The position numbers and the translations under genes were made by a program. A stretch of DNA of 64,000 nucleotides from Trichomonas vaginalis G3 (Eukaryota > Parabasalia > Trichomonadida > Trichomonadidae): positions 33,758,082-33,822,081 of the forward strand of contig NC_067207.1 of the NCBI RefSeq assembly GCF_026262505.1. Direction: 5' to 3'. The notes beneath the pieces were generated by a model. The model saw only the letters and a list, made by a program, of their open reading frames with translations. It was not told the DNA's origin and searched no databases. The first letter of the stretch is position 1; each line of letters begins with the position of its first letter. Below are positions 8,452 through 18,994 of the stretch, piece after piece.

Positions 8452-8866
8452 AATTATTTAGTTTGATCAAATAAAAAATTTTTAATTTGGACAATGAACT
8501 AAGTAAAACGGATACCCAAAGAAAATGAGTAGATAGTAAGTAGGTTCAGTGAGTTATATAGGTTATTTTAATATAAATCATGAAAGTATTTGAAAAAAAC
8601 AGAATTGATAATGAAATAAAGTAGAATTTTAATGTGAAAACATAAAATGAAGAGATGTGTTTAATAAATATTAATATAATATGAATGAGTTTGAAAATAT
8701 CAAATTTCATATTGAAATCTGATTGATTTTAATAAAAAACGCAAAAAGAAGAGAAATGTCTAATAATTTTAAGTTTTAAAAGCAATATAACTAGTAATAT
8801 AAATCTAATTAAAAGTTAATATGAAAATATTAACTTAAAATGAGACAAAATATGAAATAATGAGTA
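8452..8866. other. AT-rich host intergenic stretch
   Basis: Very AT-rich spacer between the truncated surface-protein gene and the convergent coiled-coil gene. I see no gene, RNA or repeat in it. Confidence 0.6.
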
Positions 8867-9532
8867 TTATATTAGTAATATTGGTAAGTCTGATGTACGA
8901 CGACGTGCAATTTCTTGTGAAATGTCTTTCTTGTCAAAAAGTTTTTGTTCAAAAGAATATTCGTTCAATTCGTATCGTTTGCTAAGAAGATCAAGCTTTG
9001 TTTTGATCAAATTGACAAGTTCGGCTTGTTTGTTAACAATGTATGTTGAGCGTTCTTGGGATTCTTTAAAAAGGTCGGATATTTCGTTGTTTGTTGTTTC
9101 GTCTGGTTTAAGTTCAAGTAATGCTTGTGATAATTGTTTAATTGTCTTTTCAATTTCACTTCGTGTTTTAATTGATGAAGTTTGAATTTGGTGGAAACAA
9201 GAAATGTCGTTATTATGGAAATTCTCAAGTTCGGTGTTAATGTCTCGTATCAAATCTTGTTTACGAGAGGATGAAATTGAGATTCGTTGAACTAATTCTT
9301 TCTTTGTTTGTTCTTCGTTCATAGATTCAATATGGCATGATACAGCATAGTTCCTTGATGCTATTTTCGGGGTAATGATATTAGAAGACAAAGTGCCTAA
9401 AGAAGAAGAATCGTCTAATTCATCAATTCGATCTAATATCTGTTCCATTTGTTGTTTTATCATCATTCGCTCTTTACGCATGGAGTTAATCTCTTCAATA
9501 ATTCTTCTTTTGTCTTCAGATGAAAGTTCCAT
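8867..9532 (-). CDS. Coiled-coil protein, host, unknown function
   Basis: 221 residues from the ATG at 9532 (MELSSEDKRRIIEEINSM); the longer reading would need a GTG start. It is rich in Glu, Lys, Ile and Ser, with heptad-like helices at about residues 3-38 (RKERMMIKQQMEQILDRIDEL), 75-150 and 160-205. There is no signal peptide, membrane segment or enzyme motif. This fits a cytoskeletal or scaffold protein, but nothing names the family. Codon use and context are host-like. Confidence 0.65.
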   Translation of the reverse strand: MELSSEDKRRIIEEINSMRKERMMIKQQMEQILDRIDELDDSSSLGTLSSNIITPKIASRNYAVSCHIESMNEEQTKKELVQRISISSSRKQDLIRDINTELENFHNNDISCFHQIQTSSIKTRSEIEKTIKQLSQALLELKPDETTNNEISDLFKESQERSTYIVNKQAELVNLIKTKLDLLSKRYELNEYSFEQKLFDKKDISQEIARRRTSDLPILLI

Positions 9533-10207
9533 TTTTTTACAAAATCGAGTTGTCACTTTTTGATTTCATCACAAAAAAATTGACTTCAAAAGAAAAAAAT
9601 GATTATCTAATTGGATTTGATCGGCAATCGGAATCATAAAAACATTAGAAATTACATAATTCTATCAAAAACTCACAATTTTCGAACGACGAACAGATAA
9701 AAAATGAATTTATGGTTTAGTTAAATGGAGATGTAATATTAAAAAAATAAGTTTTATCATTCAAAATTTTTAAATTCAATCTGCCCGTTAGTTTTATCAA
9801 AATCACATTGAAATTTTTTTAATCCGCAGAAATTTCAAAATTTTAATGAATATATTATCATATATCTGACCTTCTTAATGATCCCAATTAAACATCTGTT
9901 CTCAAATTTTCAATAACATATTTCAAAATCAATTTACTACACGGCATAATTATTAGTATTTTACATCTATTAATAATTTTTCTCGATGATCAAATAATCA
10001 AAAATTCAAATGTATAAAAATAAGAAACAAAGATGAACAATAGAATTAAATAATTAGGGAAAATTTTGGTTTTTTCATTTTTGTGAAGGCTAATCTCTCA
10101 TTCAAAAAATAATCAGTTACAATTAGTTCTGAAAGATATTTTTTATTTAATAAAATGTTAAGTCGATATCCCGCTTTAAATCATCGTTAAGCATCTATAT
10201 ACCTACC
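9533..10207. other. Host intergenic, divergent promoter region
   Basis: About 675 bp between two divergent host genes, very AT-rich. It must hold both promoters, but I could not pick a clear Inr (TCA then Y, W) close to either ATG. No other feature seen. Confidence 0.5.
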
Positions 10208-11791
10208 ATGCAATCAAAGACATTAGCCAAAGTATGTAGCGCCTCTAAAATTAAACTTCCTCCTTTAGTTCTCGAAGAAATTGAAGAAAAAATCGAAAAA
10301 CCAGTTCAAGAAGAAGAAAAAAGCCCAGATCCAGATTACGGAGACTACGAATCCGCAAGAATGGAGAACAAAAATCTCAAAGCTACTCGAAACTTACAAC
10401 TTCCTCGTCTTCCTCAAATTCCTAAGGCTGGTGACCCATCATTTAAGAATATTATGATGAAAAAGATCGAGCTCTGCAAGCAGATGTGTGATTTTGATAA
10501 TCCAAATAACGATAAAGACGCTAAAATTATCAAAGCAAACGCATTGCAAGAAATCTCCAATAGGTTCTCGAATCTTGGTATTAATTCATATATAGACGAA
10601 GATATAAGAGTGAATCTTGTTCAAATGATCAAAACAAACCTCATTAGACCGCTATCAAAACTTGATGACATTTCACTTTTCTTTTCTGACATTAATTCTT
10701 TTCATTTAGAAGATTTTCAACATACACAACATATATACAAAATATTAACCTTCTTTTTCAGAGATTTCCCGAAATATGAGATTTTTGACATCAAATTCAT
10801 GAAAGAATTGATACCTGTTTTATCATCCAGAGACATAAGAGAAAGGGATATGATCATCGCTTTTATGGTAAGTTTAATACAAGCGAAAAATAACCTTTTT
10901 AATCAGATTTTGCCAAGCTTAATCAAGATTATCGATCATCACTTCGTGGATATTGATCCATGCGGAGTTTATTCTGCCCTCGGCATAATGAAAGGCGTAA
11001 TCAAAGAAATCCCGTCATTTTGGCGCGTAATTCAACCGATGTTCCAAACTCATCTTCTCAATTTACTCAGATATGATTGTTTGAGAGTTTACGCGGACCC
11101 ACTTTCGGAAATTTTTTCTTTGTTTTATAATAACAACTCTATTTACTCAAAGAACACTATAGAGCTATTGGTAAGTATCTGGCCAGTCAGTAATCCTTCC
11201 AAAGAAGAAATTATGATCAATATCCTTTCTTCCGCCTTAGATTTCCCTGAAGCAATAAATAATGCGTTACTTTGCCATATCGTTGACATTGTTGCAATAT
11301 CGATTGACTCGCCATCACATAAGATTGCTGAAGCAGCTAATAGATTGTTCGTACAACCATCATTTACTGAATTAGTCTCAAAGAACCGAAAAACTTTTAC
11401 AGTTAAGCTATTACCTCATGTTGAGAACGCAAGAACACATTGGAATGAGAAGATTAGATCACTCGGAAACGAATCAAATCTCGCTATTTTGAGAATGAAT
11501 CCAAATATTAAATCAAAGAAGATCCAAGATGCGACGACAGATACGAATAAGACAAAACTAAAGGGATGGGCAAGTATTGCAAGAGCTGCGGCCACAAAAG
11601 ACAAGACAATTAACTTATCTGACAAACTTGGAGAATTTTCAAAGGTTTACGGGTCTGGAGGTGTTGGAAATGGCTTGATTTCGACACCTTTGCAGTTGAA
11701 TTTCTTCCCAATCAGATCTATCGAAAGCCAACCTCAGATCATGATCCCAAATTTTCGTTCAACTTCTCAAATGATGATAAGGGTAAACTGA
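10208..11791 (+). CDS. PP2A B56 (B') family regulatory subunit
   Basis: 527 residues. The central 350 residues are helical HEAT-like repeats with B56 landmarks: FFRDFPKYE-FDIKFMKELIPVLSSRDIRERDMIIAFM (about 180-220) matches the B56 stretch around DPRERD. The segment SPSHKIAEAANRLFVQPSF and later HWNEKIRSLGNESNLAILRMNP match the family's end region with HWN. B56 subunits bind the PP2A core and direct the phosphatase to substrates. The N-terminus is charged and the C-terminal 90 residues are basic and low-complexity. It is divergent from the metazoan family but within its usual length. Intact, single exon. Confidence 0.82.
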   Translation: MQSKTLAKVCSASKIKLPPLVLEEIEEKIEKPVQEEEKSPDPDYGDYESARMENKNLKATRNLQLPRLPQIPKAGDPSFKNIMMKKIELCKQMCDFDNPNNDKDAKIIKANALQEISNRFSNLGINSYIDEDIRVNLVQMIKTNLIRPLSKLDDISLFFSDINSFHLEDFQHTQHIYKILTFFFRDFPKYEIFDIKFMKELIPVLSSRDIRERDMIIAFMVSLIQAKNNLFNQILPSLIKIIDHHFVDIDPCGVYSALGIMKGVIKEIPSFWRVIQPMFQTHLLNLLRYDCLRVYADPLSEIFSLFYNNNSIYSKNTIELLVSIWPVSNPSKEEIMINILSSALDFPEAINNALLCHIVDIVAISIDSPSHKIAEAANRLFVQPSFTELVSKNRKTFTVKLLPHVENARTHWNEKIRSLGNESNLAILRMNPNIKSKKIQDATTDTNKTKLKGWASIARAAATKDKTINLSDKLGEFSKVYGSGGVGNGLISTPLQLNFFPIRSIESQPQIMIPNFRSTSQMMIRVN

Positions 11792-12697
11792 ATCTCATTT
11801 GAGAAGTTTTTTTGTTGTATTTTATTTATTTTTTGTTTATAAAGTTTTGTTATTGCGAATATTGTTTGTATTTTTCTTCAAACACTTATATGTGTTTCCA
11901 ATTTTGGCTTCAACACCTTATAAGTCAAAGATCGAAATAAATTTTTCAGAAATTCATCGTTAAATGTCTCTATCAACAAAAATATATTATATACTCGTTA
12001 AGTATAGCATAAAGTTTTAGTGATTTTCATTCAAAATCTGAATAATTGGGAGACAAAATTTAATTGGGTCAGAGAAAGTTTGTTTATGGCTATAAATAGA
12101 ATATATATATTAATAAAAATGTGTATATATTATGTTTCACAGAACTAAATTGCGTATTTTTAACAATAAACAATCAAATATAACGAGCGAAAAAAAATTT
12201 AATTGATTAATGCAAGATCTGTAATGTTCATTTAGTTTGTATGCCTAAGCTATTGAAGATACAGTAATAGATCAATGTTCTTTTGAGCATTTAATAAAGA
12301 ATGATTATCAATTATAGAGATTTAATGGTTAGATCTAAAAAACTGAAAGTTTTCTTAAAGTACATTTAGTTATTGTAACTTATACAAGAAATTAAAACAC
12401 TTGATAAAAAAATGAATCTGAAAACGTAAGGGAAATGAATGAAAAGTTAAGAAATGTTTGTTTTAAGCAAAGTACATTCTATTAATGTTCTTTTCGATGA
12501 TTGCTAAATGTTGTGGTTGAAATCGCCAGAAAAAACGATGATAGATTTTGAATTCAAAATTGAGAGAAATATCTCGGTCTTCAATTTTTATTTCACGCAT
12601 TAGAATAGTTTATTTATATTTGATATATGTGGTATCGATCATAAATGAATTATCGGTTTTCGTTTTTTATCCACCTAAACTTTTTTTTTCGAAAAAG
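11792..12697. other. AT-rich host intergenic region
   Basis: About 900 bp between the B56 gene and the transporter gene, both on the plus strand. Only AT-rich sequence with short A and T runs is visible; no gene, RNA or repeat recognised. Confidence 0.5.
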
Positions 12698-13873
12698 ATG
12701 TTGATAGTACTTTTACTTTCTTTGGCTTCCTGTAATGGACCATCAGAGATCCCAAATGATATTATACCAGAACAAAACTATACAGATGATACAATTTATC
12801 CCAAAGTTGTCGATGTTTGGTTCATGACAATTTTAGTCGCCTTTTTCATGATGTACATCAAAAAATTCGAATGGGGAGTAATGATAGCAGTACTTCTCTC
12901 AGCCGCAACATCTCACGTTACTTATGCTTTTGTTAAAAATGTTTGTATGAAGCATGATTTCGATGCAAAGCTTGCAACTGAATCAGTATGTTGTGCAATT
13001 ACATGTACAGTTACTATTGGTATCTTTATTGGTACAATAAAGACATGGCAATACTGCATTGTCGGAGTTATGTTTGGTTTATCATACTTACTTGTCGAAT
13101 ACTTAGTAGTTTCAGGAAAAGCAATCAAAGGAGTTATTGATCCAGGTTGCGCGATCTCCATCCACATGATGGCTGCTTATTATGGTCTCGGAGTTGCCTG
13201 TGTCATTAGAGAGAAACGAGTTATAGGTGTTGAATTCAAGTTTTCTACACATTCAGTCAACTGGATTTGGCTTGGTTCATCACTTTTGTTCATTTTATGG
13301 CCATCATTTGTTTCTTTGTTTTGGAAAGGAAAAGCGGCATGGACAGCAGCAATTAATTGTTTAATGAGCGGTCTCGGTTCAATCATTTCAGCTTACTTCA
13401 TGGAATTTACAATAAAACGAGGAAAGGTTGATGCTTTTGTTTACGCAGTTGCTTTACTTGCTGGATGCGTTGGAACATCATCCGCCTTGTTTATGCTGTC
13501 TCCGTGGTCATCTTTACTTGTTGGAGCCATTTGTGGCTGTTTTTCAGTTTGTTCTTTCAATTATATACATAATCCTTTCACAAAGATGCTCGGAATTAAT
13601 GATGTAATGGGTGCTCATAACTTGCATGGTATTTGCTCATGGCTTTCAGTCATAACTTGCGCAATTACATTATTTATTAAGAAATTCCCACCACAATGGA
13701 CTGTTGCCGGTGCTGTTACATCATTTGCTGTTTCATCAATATGTGGAGTTATCACTGGCCTTGTTCTCCGCTTCACAAAAGGAAAAGAAATACCAGATTC
13801 AGATTTCATGGAGGATAATGCCATTTTCTTATTCCCCCATGACACTGAATTAGATTGGCCACCAAAGGAATAA
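12698..13873 (+). CDS. Rh-type ammonium transporter (Amt/Mep/Rh family)
   Basis: 391 residues from the ATG at 12698; an in-frame ATG at 12548 would add 50 basic and hydrophobic residues and is less likely. A hydrophobic start (MLIVLLLSLASC) is followed by YPKVVDVWFMTILVAFFMMY, which matches the first Rh core helix (YP-FQDVHVM). About 10-11 membrane helices follow. The first pore histidine is in DPGCAISIHMMAAYYGLG and the second in NDVMGAHNLHGI, both at Rh-type positions. The C-terminus (FMEDNAIFLF...DWPPKE) resembles the Rh cytoplasmic end. It should conduct ammonia or ammonium across the plasma or vacuole membrane, useful in an amino-acid-fermenting parasite. Stop lies in TAAA. Confidence 0.85.
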   Translation: MLIVLLLSLASCNGPSEIPNDIIPEQNYTDDTIYPKVVDVWFMTILVAFFMMYIKKFEWGVMIAVLLSAATSHVTYAFVKNVCMKHDFDAKLATESVCCAITCTVTIGIFIGTIKTWQYCIVGVMFGLSYLLVEYLVVSGKAIKGVIDPGCAISIHMMAAYYGLGVACVIREKRVIGVEFKFSTHSVNWIWLGSSLLFILWPSFVSLFWKGKAAWTAAINCLMSGLGSIISAYFMEFTIKRGKVDAFVYAVALLAGCVGTSSALFMLSPWSSLLVGAICGCFSVCSFNYIHNPFTKMLGINDVMGAHNLHGICSWLSVITCAITLFIKKFPPQWTVAGAVTSFAVSSICGVITGLVLRFTKGKEIPDSDFMEDNAIFLFPHDTELDWPPKE

Positions 13874-14795
13874 ATTATTATATATTAGTTTTTACAATTA
13901 AGAGAAATTTTTAAAAAATATGAGTTTTGAAAAGGTATATGAGCCTTGATTGAATACCGTTTTGTTTGTTATTCTATGATTTGTCTCATATTTTAAATAA
14001 TCTATCTCTCCATAAATCATATCTTGATTTGATTAATCATGTTGTACAGTGGAGTAAATTTGATTTGGATCTAATGTCACATTACATAAGAGTATCATTA
14101 TAGCCTTTATTTATCAAAAGATGAATAAATTTAAATTTATTGAAAATTCAGAGTCATGTTCCATAAAATATTCAGCTTCAAAATAAAACTTCAATTAAAA
14201 TAAAAGATAGTTCTAGATTTCGAATTTTGAAATTTTAAATAAATAATGCGATATTTTTAAATTCTTAACAAAATCCATCCCAAATATCTTTCACTCAAGA
14301 ATTTCACAACAATCAACACGCATGTTAGAGATATATTTTCAATTCCATGAAAATTTTTGAAACAATTTAGGCAATATTATTAAAGTATATCACAGATACA
14401 ATAAGATTTTCATATCCATTTAAAATATTAAATCTTTTTAATAAATGAAGATAAGCTCAATAGCTCATTTGACGATCTTATGCCTGAAAACATATCAAGT
14501 AATTCAACTATATAAGAAATACAACCAAAATGACAAATAATCAAAAACAATTATGGTATATTCTATAGTAACAGAGCCGAATCATTGGCCATTCATATTA
14601 AAACTACTAAAAACTTAGAAATCACATGGTATTTACATGATAATTTTAGAAATTTAAGAAAATATTATTTTTATAATTTAATAACTTAACTACATTAATA
14701 ATATCTTATTCATAATTGTTTTTTACTCTATGGGAGGTCATCCTTAATTATAAAAAACAATGATTAAATTAAAAATATAAAAAAACATTTATTAT
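13874..14795. other. Host intergenic region between convergent genes
   Basis: About 920 bp of AT-rich sequence between the 3' ends of the transporter and IBD genes. I see no open gene, RNA or clear repeat. Confidence 0.5.
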
Positions 14796-16163
14796 TTACA
14801 AATCTAAAGCAATAGGAGACAAAGGCATGACCATGTTGAAGTCATCATGATTTGTTCTCAAAGCAATAGTTTCAGCGCCAACTTCTCTTCCTTCAATTCT
14901 ATCAGTGTTCATCTGCAGCTGCATTATATTTTCTTTTTTCAATCCCATTACGTTGTACAACAACTCATCCCATGATTGAGCGAATCTCATCAACTTCTGA
15001 CCATCATCCATCATGACACTCAATCTCTCCTTTGTGTCTGAAACAGCTCTGTACCAAATGTGTGTTGAAGTGATCGAATAACAGCCATTCAAGAAAACTT
15101 TCGCGTGTAAAGTGAATGAATCGCTGTTTTTCGATTGTCTGACAACCCATGACTCATTTAATCGAGATTTCAGACATGATTCAACAGTACGACTGTCAAT
15201 GAAGGGACAAAACCATGGAACAAAGGATGGCCGGACATCTGTGTTGTATGATCCGAAATTTATGAACAAATTTGGAGAATTTACGTCTGTAAGGGCTAAA
15301 ATGTTATCGCAAACATCAATATGTGGTCCGTATCTCGCAATGAATCCGAGGTATTCATCAAATCCGATATCGTTCATCATTTGACTGTTATCTGGTCGAT
15401 ATGTAAAGAAATAGTCGATATTTGCAAAGATCTGACAGTAGTTATCAGAGGCTTTGCATTCCTGTGTAATAAATGACTCGACTAGTTCTGTATGATTCAC
15501 TTTTGTGACATTTCCGAAATGGGCAATCCAATCTTTCGTTGTTCTGTTCAAGAAAGTGTGGCGTTCTTCTTCTGTTAGCTTCATATCCCTCATGATCTTC
15601 GCGGTGGCAAGCAGTTGGTCGGTATCTGTGGCTAAAAAAGCAGATGTGATTTGAGGAATGAAAGAAAGAGGAGCTTTTGGCGTAGGAGCTGGTACATTGT
15701 CTGCGGATTTGGTATTAGGCTCGTGTGGGACAAGTAATAGCCCGGAATTAGGTAGTCCAATCGGTTTAATTTTTTCTGCATCTTCAATTGTAGTAGAAAT
15801 GGAGAATGGGAAAGCGACTTGACGTCTTTTGTTCCAGTTAGCAAGATCTGGTAAAGATCCAAATGCAGTTATTATCTCAGATCGAACAACTGGAACAATT
15901 TGAAAATTATGTGCTCGAAAATTAGTATTAATCGAATTTGAACGTAATCCAAGGAAGTTTCCGAGAATTTTAGCATTTGATACTATAGTTTTTCCATCAG
16001 GGAACCATCCAATTCCTATTGTTTTGATATGTTCCGGATGTTTCAATGTATAACGCAATAAAGCTATGATTTTTACGGTGAACTTGATTCGTTTGATCTG
16101 TTCGTCATTACAGACTTTGGATTTCATTAATGCAATATCATCAATTTCATCAAAAATATTCAT
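14796..16163 (-). CDS. IBD (initiator-binding domain) protein with SH2-like C-terminal part
   Basis: 455 residues. Residues about 24-135 fit the trichomonad Inr-binding winged-helix domain known from IBP39: KFTV-like start, ALLRYTLKHPEHIKTIGIGW, SNAKILGNFLGLRSNSINTNFR (compare MGIKLNTLNVNLRD in IBP39), and a closing WNKRRQVAF. A Pro/Ala linker follows, then a helical region, then at about 320-410 PWFCPFIDSRTVESCLKS, NESWVVRQSKNSDSFTLHAKV, which looks like an SH2 fold with an FLVRES-type strand. The IBD assignment is fairly firm; the SH2 call is my inference. It may be a promoter-binding regulator. Element C is inserted about 130 bp upstream of its start. Stop lies in TAAA. Confidence 0.65.
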   Translation of the reverse strand: MNIFDEIDDIALMKSKVCNDEQIKRIKFTVKIIALLRYTLKHPEHIKTIGIGWFPDGKTIVSNAKILGNFLGLRSNSINTNFRAHNFQIVPVVRSEIITAFGSLPDLANWNKRRQVAFPFSISTTIEDAEKIKPIGLPNSGLLLVPHEPNTKSADNVPAPTPKAPLSFIPQITSAFLATDTDQLLATAKIMRDMKLTEEERHTFLNRTTKDWIAHFGNVTKVNHTELVESFITQECKASDNYCQIFANIDYFFTYRPDNSQMMNDIGFDEYLGFIARYGPHIDVCDNILALTDVNSPNLFINFGSYNTDVRPSFVPWFCPFIDSRTVESCLKSRLNESWVVRQSKNSDSFTLHAKVFLNGCYSITSTHIWYRAVSDTKERLSVMMDDGQKLMRFAQSWDELLYNVMGLKKENIMQLQMNTDRIEGREVGAETIALRTNHDDFNMVMPLSPIALDL

Positions 16164-16290
16164 TTTATAAAATTATTATCGTAAGAGGAACTTCCTCATA
16201 AATGTCACTTTTACTTTGTTTTTTCATTTTGTCACTTTTGTAAAAATACTTCTGCTAAAAAAAGTCACTAAGTCTTATTTGCACTCATGT

Positions 16291-16525
16291 ACAAAAAAAA
16301 AAAAAAAAAAAAAAAAAAGGGTAGTGGGGCTTCCAGGCACTTCGTGCCCTTAGCCCCGAAGATGTTTAGTAAAATGAGTTTTATTCGGAAAATTGTTAGT
16401 CTTCTGGTGTGAATTCGGAGGACTCTTCTTCTTCCTCATTGCTTCTGGGAAGAAGCCTTCTTCTGGGTCGAAAACATTATATAATGTTTCACTTTTCACA
16501 AATTATATATGTTTTCATGCTTTTG
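16291..16525. repeat. Left terminal inverted repeat of element C
   Basis: It starts GTAC next to a run of 26 A, then GGGTAGTGGGGCTTCC. The mirror copy lies at 40579..40778. Both contain a GC hairpin at the same place but with different sequence: here GGCACTTCGTGCC (16336..16348), on the right AGGGGCGCAGCCCCT. This side also has an extra stretch of about 60 bp (near 16400-16465) not present on the right. Confidence 0.8.
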
Positions 16526-16575
16526 TCACTTTTCTGTCACTTTTCGGGTAAAAACATTTTTATTATTATATATAA

Positions 16576-17390
16576 ATGATTTTACAAAAACCTCCGTTAC
16601 CGTTCTTTGGAAATAAGAGTAAATGTAAGATATTATATTGAGAGAACTTAAGAAAACTACCGAATGTCTAACATTTGTAGATTTGTTCGTGGAAGTTTCT
16701 ATATATCCCATTTGTGCCATACAATATTCCCAGACTCAAAAGATTATATGCAATGACTTCGACAACTATATGGACCGTCTCAAACATATACCAGACACAA
16801 ACAATATATTGAAAGAGTTAAAAGAAAGATTACCTATAGGTAAGATGGAACGTATACCATTAGATAAGAAAATATTGTGAGAGAGGTTTTGAAAAAAGCA
16901 GAATATATAGACTGGGATAGTATATCTGCTAGACTATTATATAGTGGTTCTATAAGAGTTCATGACATTGAAACACTTATGTCAAAAGTTTTATATTTAA
17001 CTATACAAATGTTTTCAAAGAGGACATAGAAAAATATATTGAGGGTATAGAGTTTGTGAGATGTCATTGGACAGAGTTGTATGAAAAATATAAAGACAAG
17101 GAAAATGTTTTCTTTATAGTGGACCCGCCGTTCTATAACACATGGATTTTCAATACCAAGTAGACTGGACTTTGAGAGACTCTTTAGAAACTTTAGACGT
17201 TTTACATAACCATCCATGCTTTTACTTTACATCCGATAAAAGTGGTTTGGAAACCGTTATGAGATGGTTAGAGGACATACATGACTATGAGTATATATAT
17301 GACAAGATAGAATATGAGAGAGGTCCTATAAACTGGAGAAAGTGTCATAACAAAGAAATTTTATTAGTAAGTAAATGTGGTTTGAAATAG
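16576..17390 (+). pseudogene. DNA adenine (N6) methyltransferase, D12/Dam-like, broken
   Basis: Fossil gene in element C. The start MILQKPPLPFFGNKSK carries the PFxGxK motif I of Dam/D12-class enzymes (AdoMet binding). A later FFIVDPPFYNT segment is the DPPY-type catalytic motif IV, followed by CFYFTSDKSG, as in this class. Such enzymes methylate the N6 of adenine in a short DNA site. Trichomonas DNA is reported to be rich in N6-methyladenine, so an element-borne enzyme is of interest. It is the first gene after the left repeat and is preceded by a TTTTTATTATTATATATAA stretch. About four breaks. Confidence 0.7.
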
Positions 17391-17525
17391 GACTACTGTT
17401 TTAGGTTTTTTCCATTGTTCATTTATTTATTTACGTGGCAGAAAAGTACAGAGAATATGAAGATGAACCAATGCCTGCAAATGTTCAGTATATGTACTCG
17501 TAAGAATATTTTTATCTAATATTAA

Positions 17526-17885
17526 ATGGACGCACAGAACTTAGCGAATGCACAGCAACCTGGACAACCAAACCCAGAGAATATTCCAAATGAAGTTAGA
17601 ATACAAACTGCAATGGCAAACTATGTCAAGTGCCAACAGATGTACAAATGCAAACTGCCATGTCAAATGACGCTGCGTTAGGTTTGCCACCATGGTATGC
17701 AAATATGAGATGGAAAGAGTTTTATACAAACCCGAAGTGGATATAAACAACTTTATGCAGATGACGCGAACACAGGAGTTGACCCAGAATATGTTTTCTA
17801 CCAGAGGAGAAACAGAATGTATGAGCTCCAGTTAAAGAATGCTATGGAACTCAACAGGAAACGTAAGAGACTAGGTGGACATTAG
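17526..17885 (+). pseudogene. Small Gln/Asn-rich element gene, broken
   Basis: Reading MDAQNLANAQQPGQPNPEN opens after a TTTTTATCTAATATTAA upstream motif, and the far end reads ELNRKRKRLGGH, a basic tail. About 115 residues in length; no known family. It lies between the methyltransferase and a minor-capsid-like gene. A few breaks. Confidence 0.4.
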
Positions 17886-17903
17886 ATTTTTACATATAGT
17901 AAA

Positions 17904-18145
17904 ATGGGTTTCTTCAGTAGTATTGGAAACTTCTTTCGAAATGTTGGAAGAGGTATATGGAATGAATAAAAACCGTAGGAAGAGGAATTTGGAACGGAGT
18001 CAAAAATATTGGTAAAAAAGAGTAGGTCAGTTCGTTGGTATTATACCTAAAGACCCTGAACCAGAAGAACAAGCTCCTGTTATACAACAGCCTGAACCTG
18101 CACCACAGTCTAGTTGCAACCAAATCCAACACCTCAACCGTATTA
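17904..18145 (+). pseudogene. Minor virion-type protein (Gly/Phe amphipathic start), broken
   Basis: Starts MGFFSSIGNFFRNVGRGIW after a TTTTTACATATAGTAAA motif. It has a Pro/Glu/Gln-rich C-terminal segment (PKDPEPEEQAPVIQQPEP). It resembles the other amphipathic-start genes at 6711 and 21581. Fossil with a few breaks. Confidence 0.4.
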
Positions 18146-18150
18146 AAAAA

Positions 18151-18994
18151 TTATATTTTTACCGTTCGATAGTAGTTGTATATGAAACTAAGTTCTAAGT
18201 AAAACGCATGGTATAATGGAATTATTCTTTTTCTTCCATCTGTAGTAAACCATACTTGAAAGTCTGAAATACTTCCACTTGGTGGTTCGTATAACTTTGT
18301 AGGTTTTCGTAAAAGTCATTTGCCAAGCATAAGAAAGAGTTTTGGGCGCCAGAAAATGAAGCATGAACAATAATAGCAGCTGGGTCGAAAACATCTTTAA
18401 ATAAATATGGTTCATCTCTTGCATATCGACTGTAAATATTTGCTAAAGGAAGTTCGACTTTCTGATTTAACATTCTTGCAAATAATACCATGACATTGCA
18501 GTGAATTCTGTATATATTGTTCGTCTTTCTTTGGATTGTCTTCGTAGATTTGAAATGACACTTGTGAATTTTGTTGTCATATACAATTCTCACATAAAGT
18601 GTGCTCTCGGTATTTGCATATTCATCAGCATATTTGCATAACATGAATTTATTTTATCTTCTATATTTTTTAACGCGTCTGTAGAGAAGATGAAAGGTCA
18701 ACTTGTATTAGCTCAATTTCTTCCCACATTTTTCGTTTCCCTTCAGATATATTAATCTATATGAAACCTTACAATAAATGGAAAACTTTTATCTTCTACA
18801 GACACAAACTTCATTCTACGAAAGCCAATAGCTTTTGTGACAGATGGGTCTCTTAGCCATCTTAATGGGTAGTCAAAACGATAGCCTTCATGCTTTACGG
18901 TCTCTGTCTCAAACTTTTGACCGACATTAGTAAAAAGTTCATCTAATGGTTTAGTTGTAGCAACTCTTGAATTTTCTTTTTCTATTGGAAGCAT
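18151..18994 (-). pseudogene. Structural-type protein with FDYPLRW motif, broken
   Basis: About 280 residues, starting MLPIEKENSRVATTKPLDELF. It contains FDYPLRWLRDPSVTKAIGFRR, the same aromatic-P-W then K-I-G-R pattern as the structural genes at 5631 and 46177. It ends with FDPAAIIVHASFSGAQNSFLCLANDFYE. A shorter related copy is at 23563..23942. It is divergent from the fibre gene across 18 bp. A virion role is inferred. About two breaks. Confidence 0.5.

Noticed and set aside
12548-12697. Longer N-terminus for the Rh-type transporter
   Set aside because: The added 50 residues are basic and hydrophobic without family match, while the ATG at 12698 gives a sensible start before the first conserved helix. 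Not excluded.
8452-16290. tRNA, rRNA or other structured RNA genes in the host island
   Set aside because: I looked for cloverleaf-like and conserved RNA strings and saw none; a dedicated RNA search could still find small RNAs.
16293-16318. Poly-A run as the tail of a retrotransposed mRNA or LINE
   Set aside because: It is mirrored by a poly-T run at 40731..40775 with matching inner sequence on both sides, so it is part of the inverted repeat of element C.
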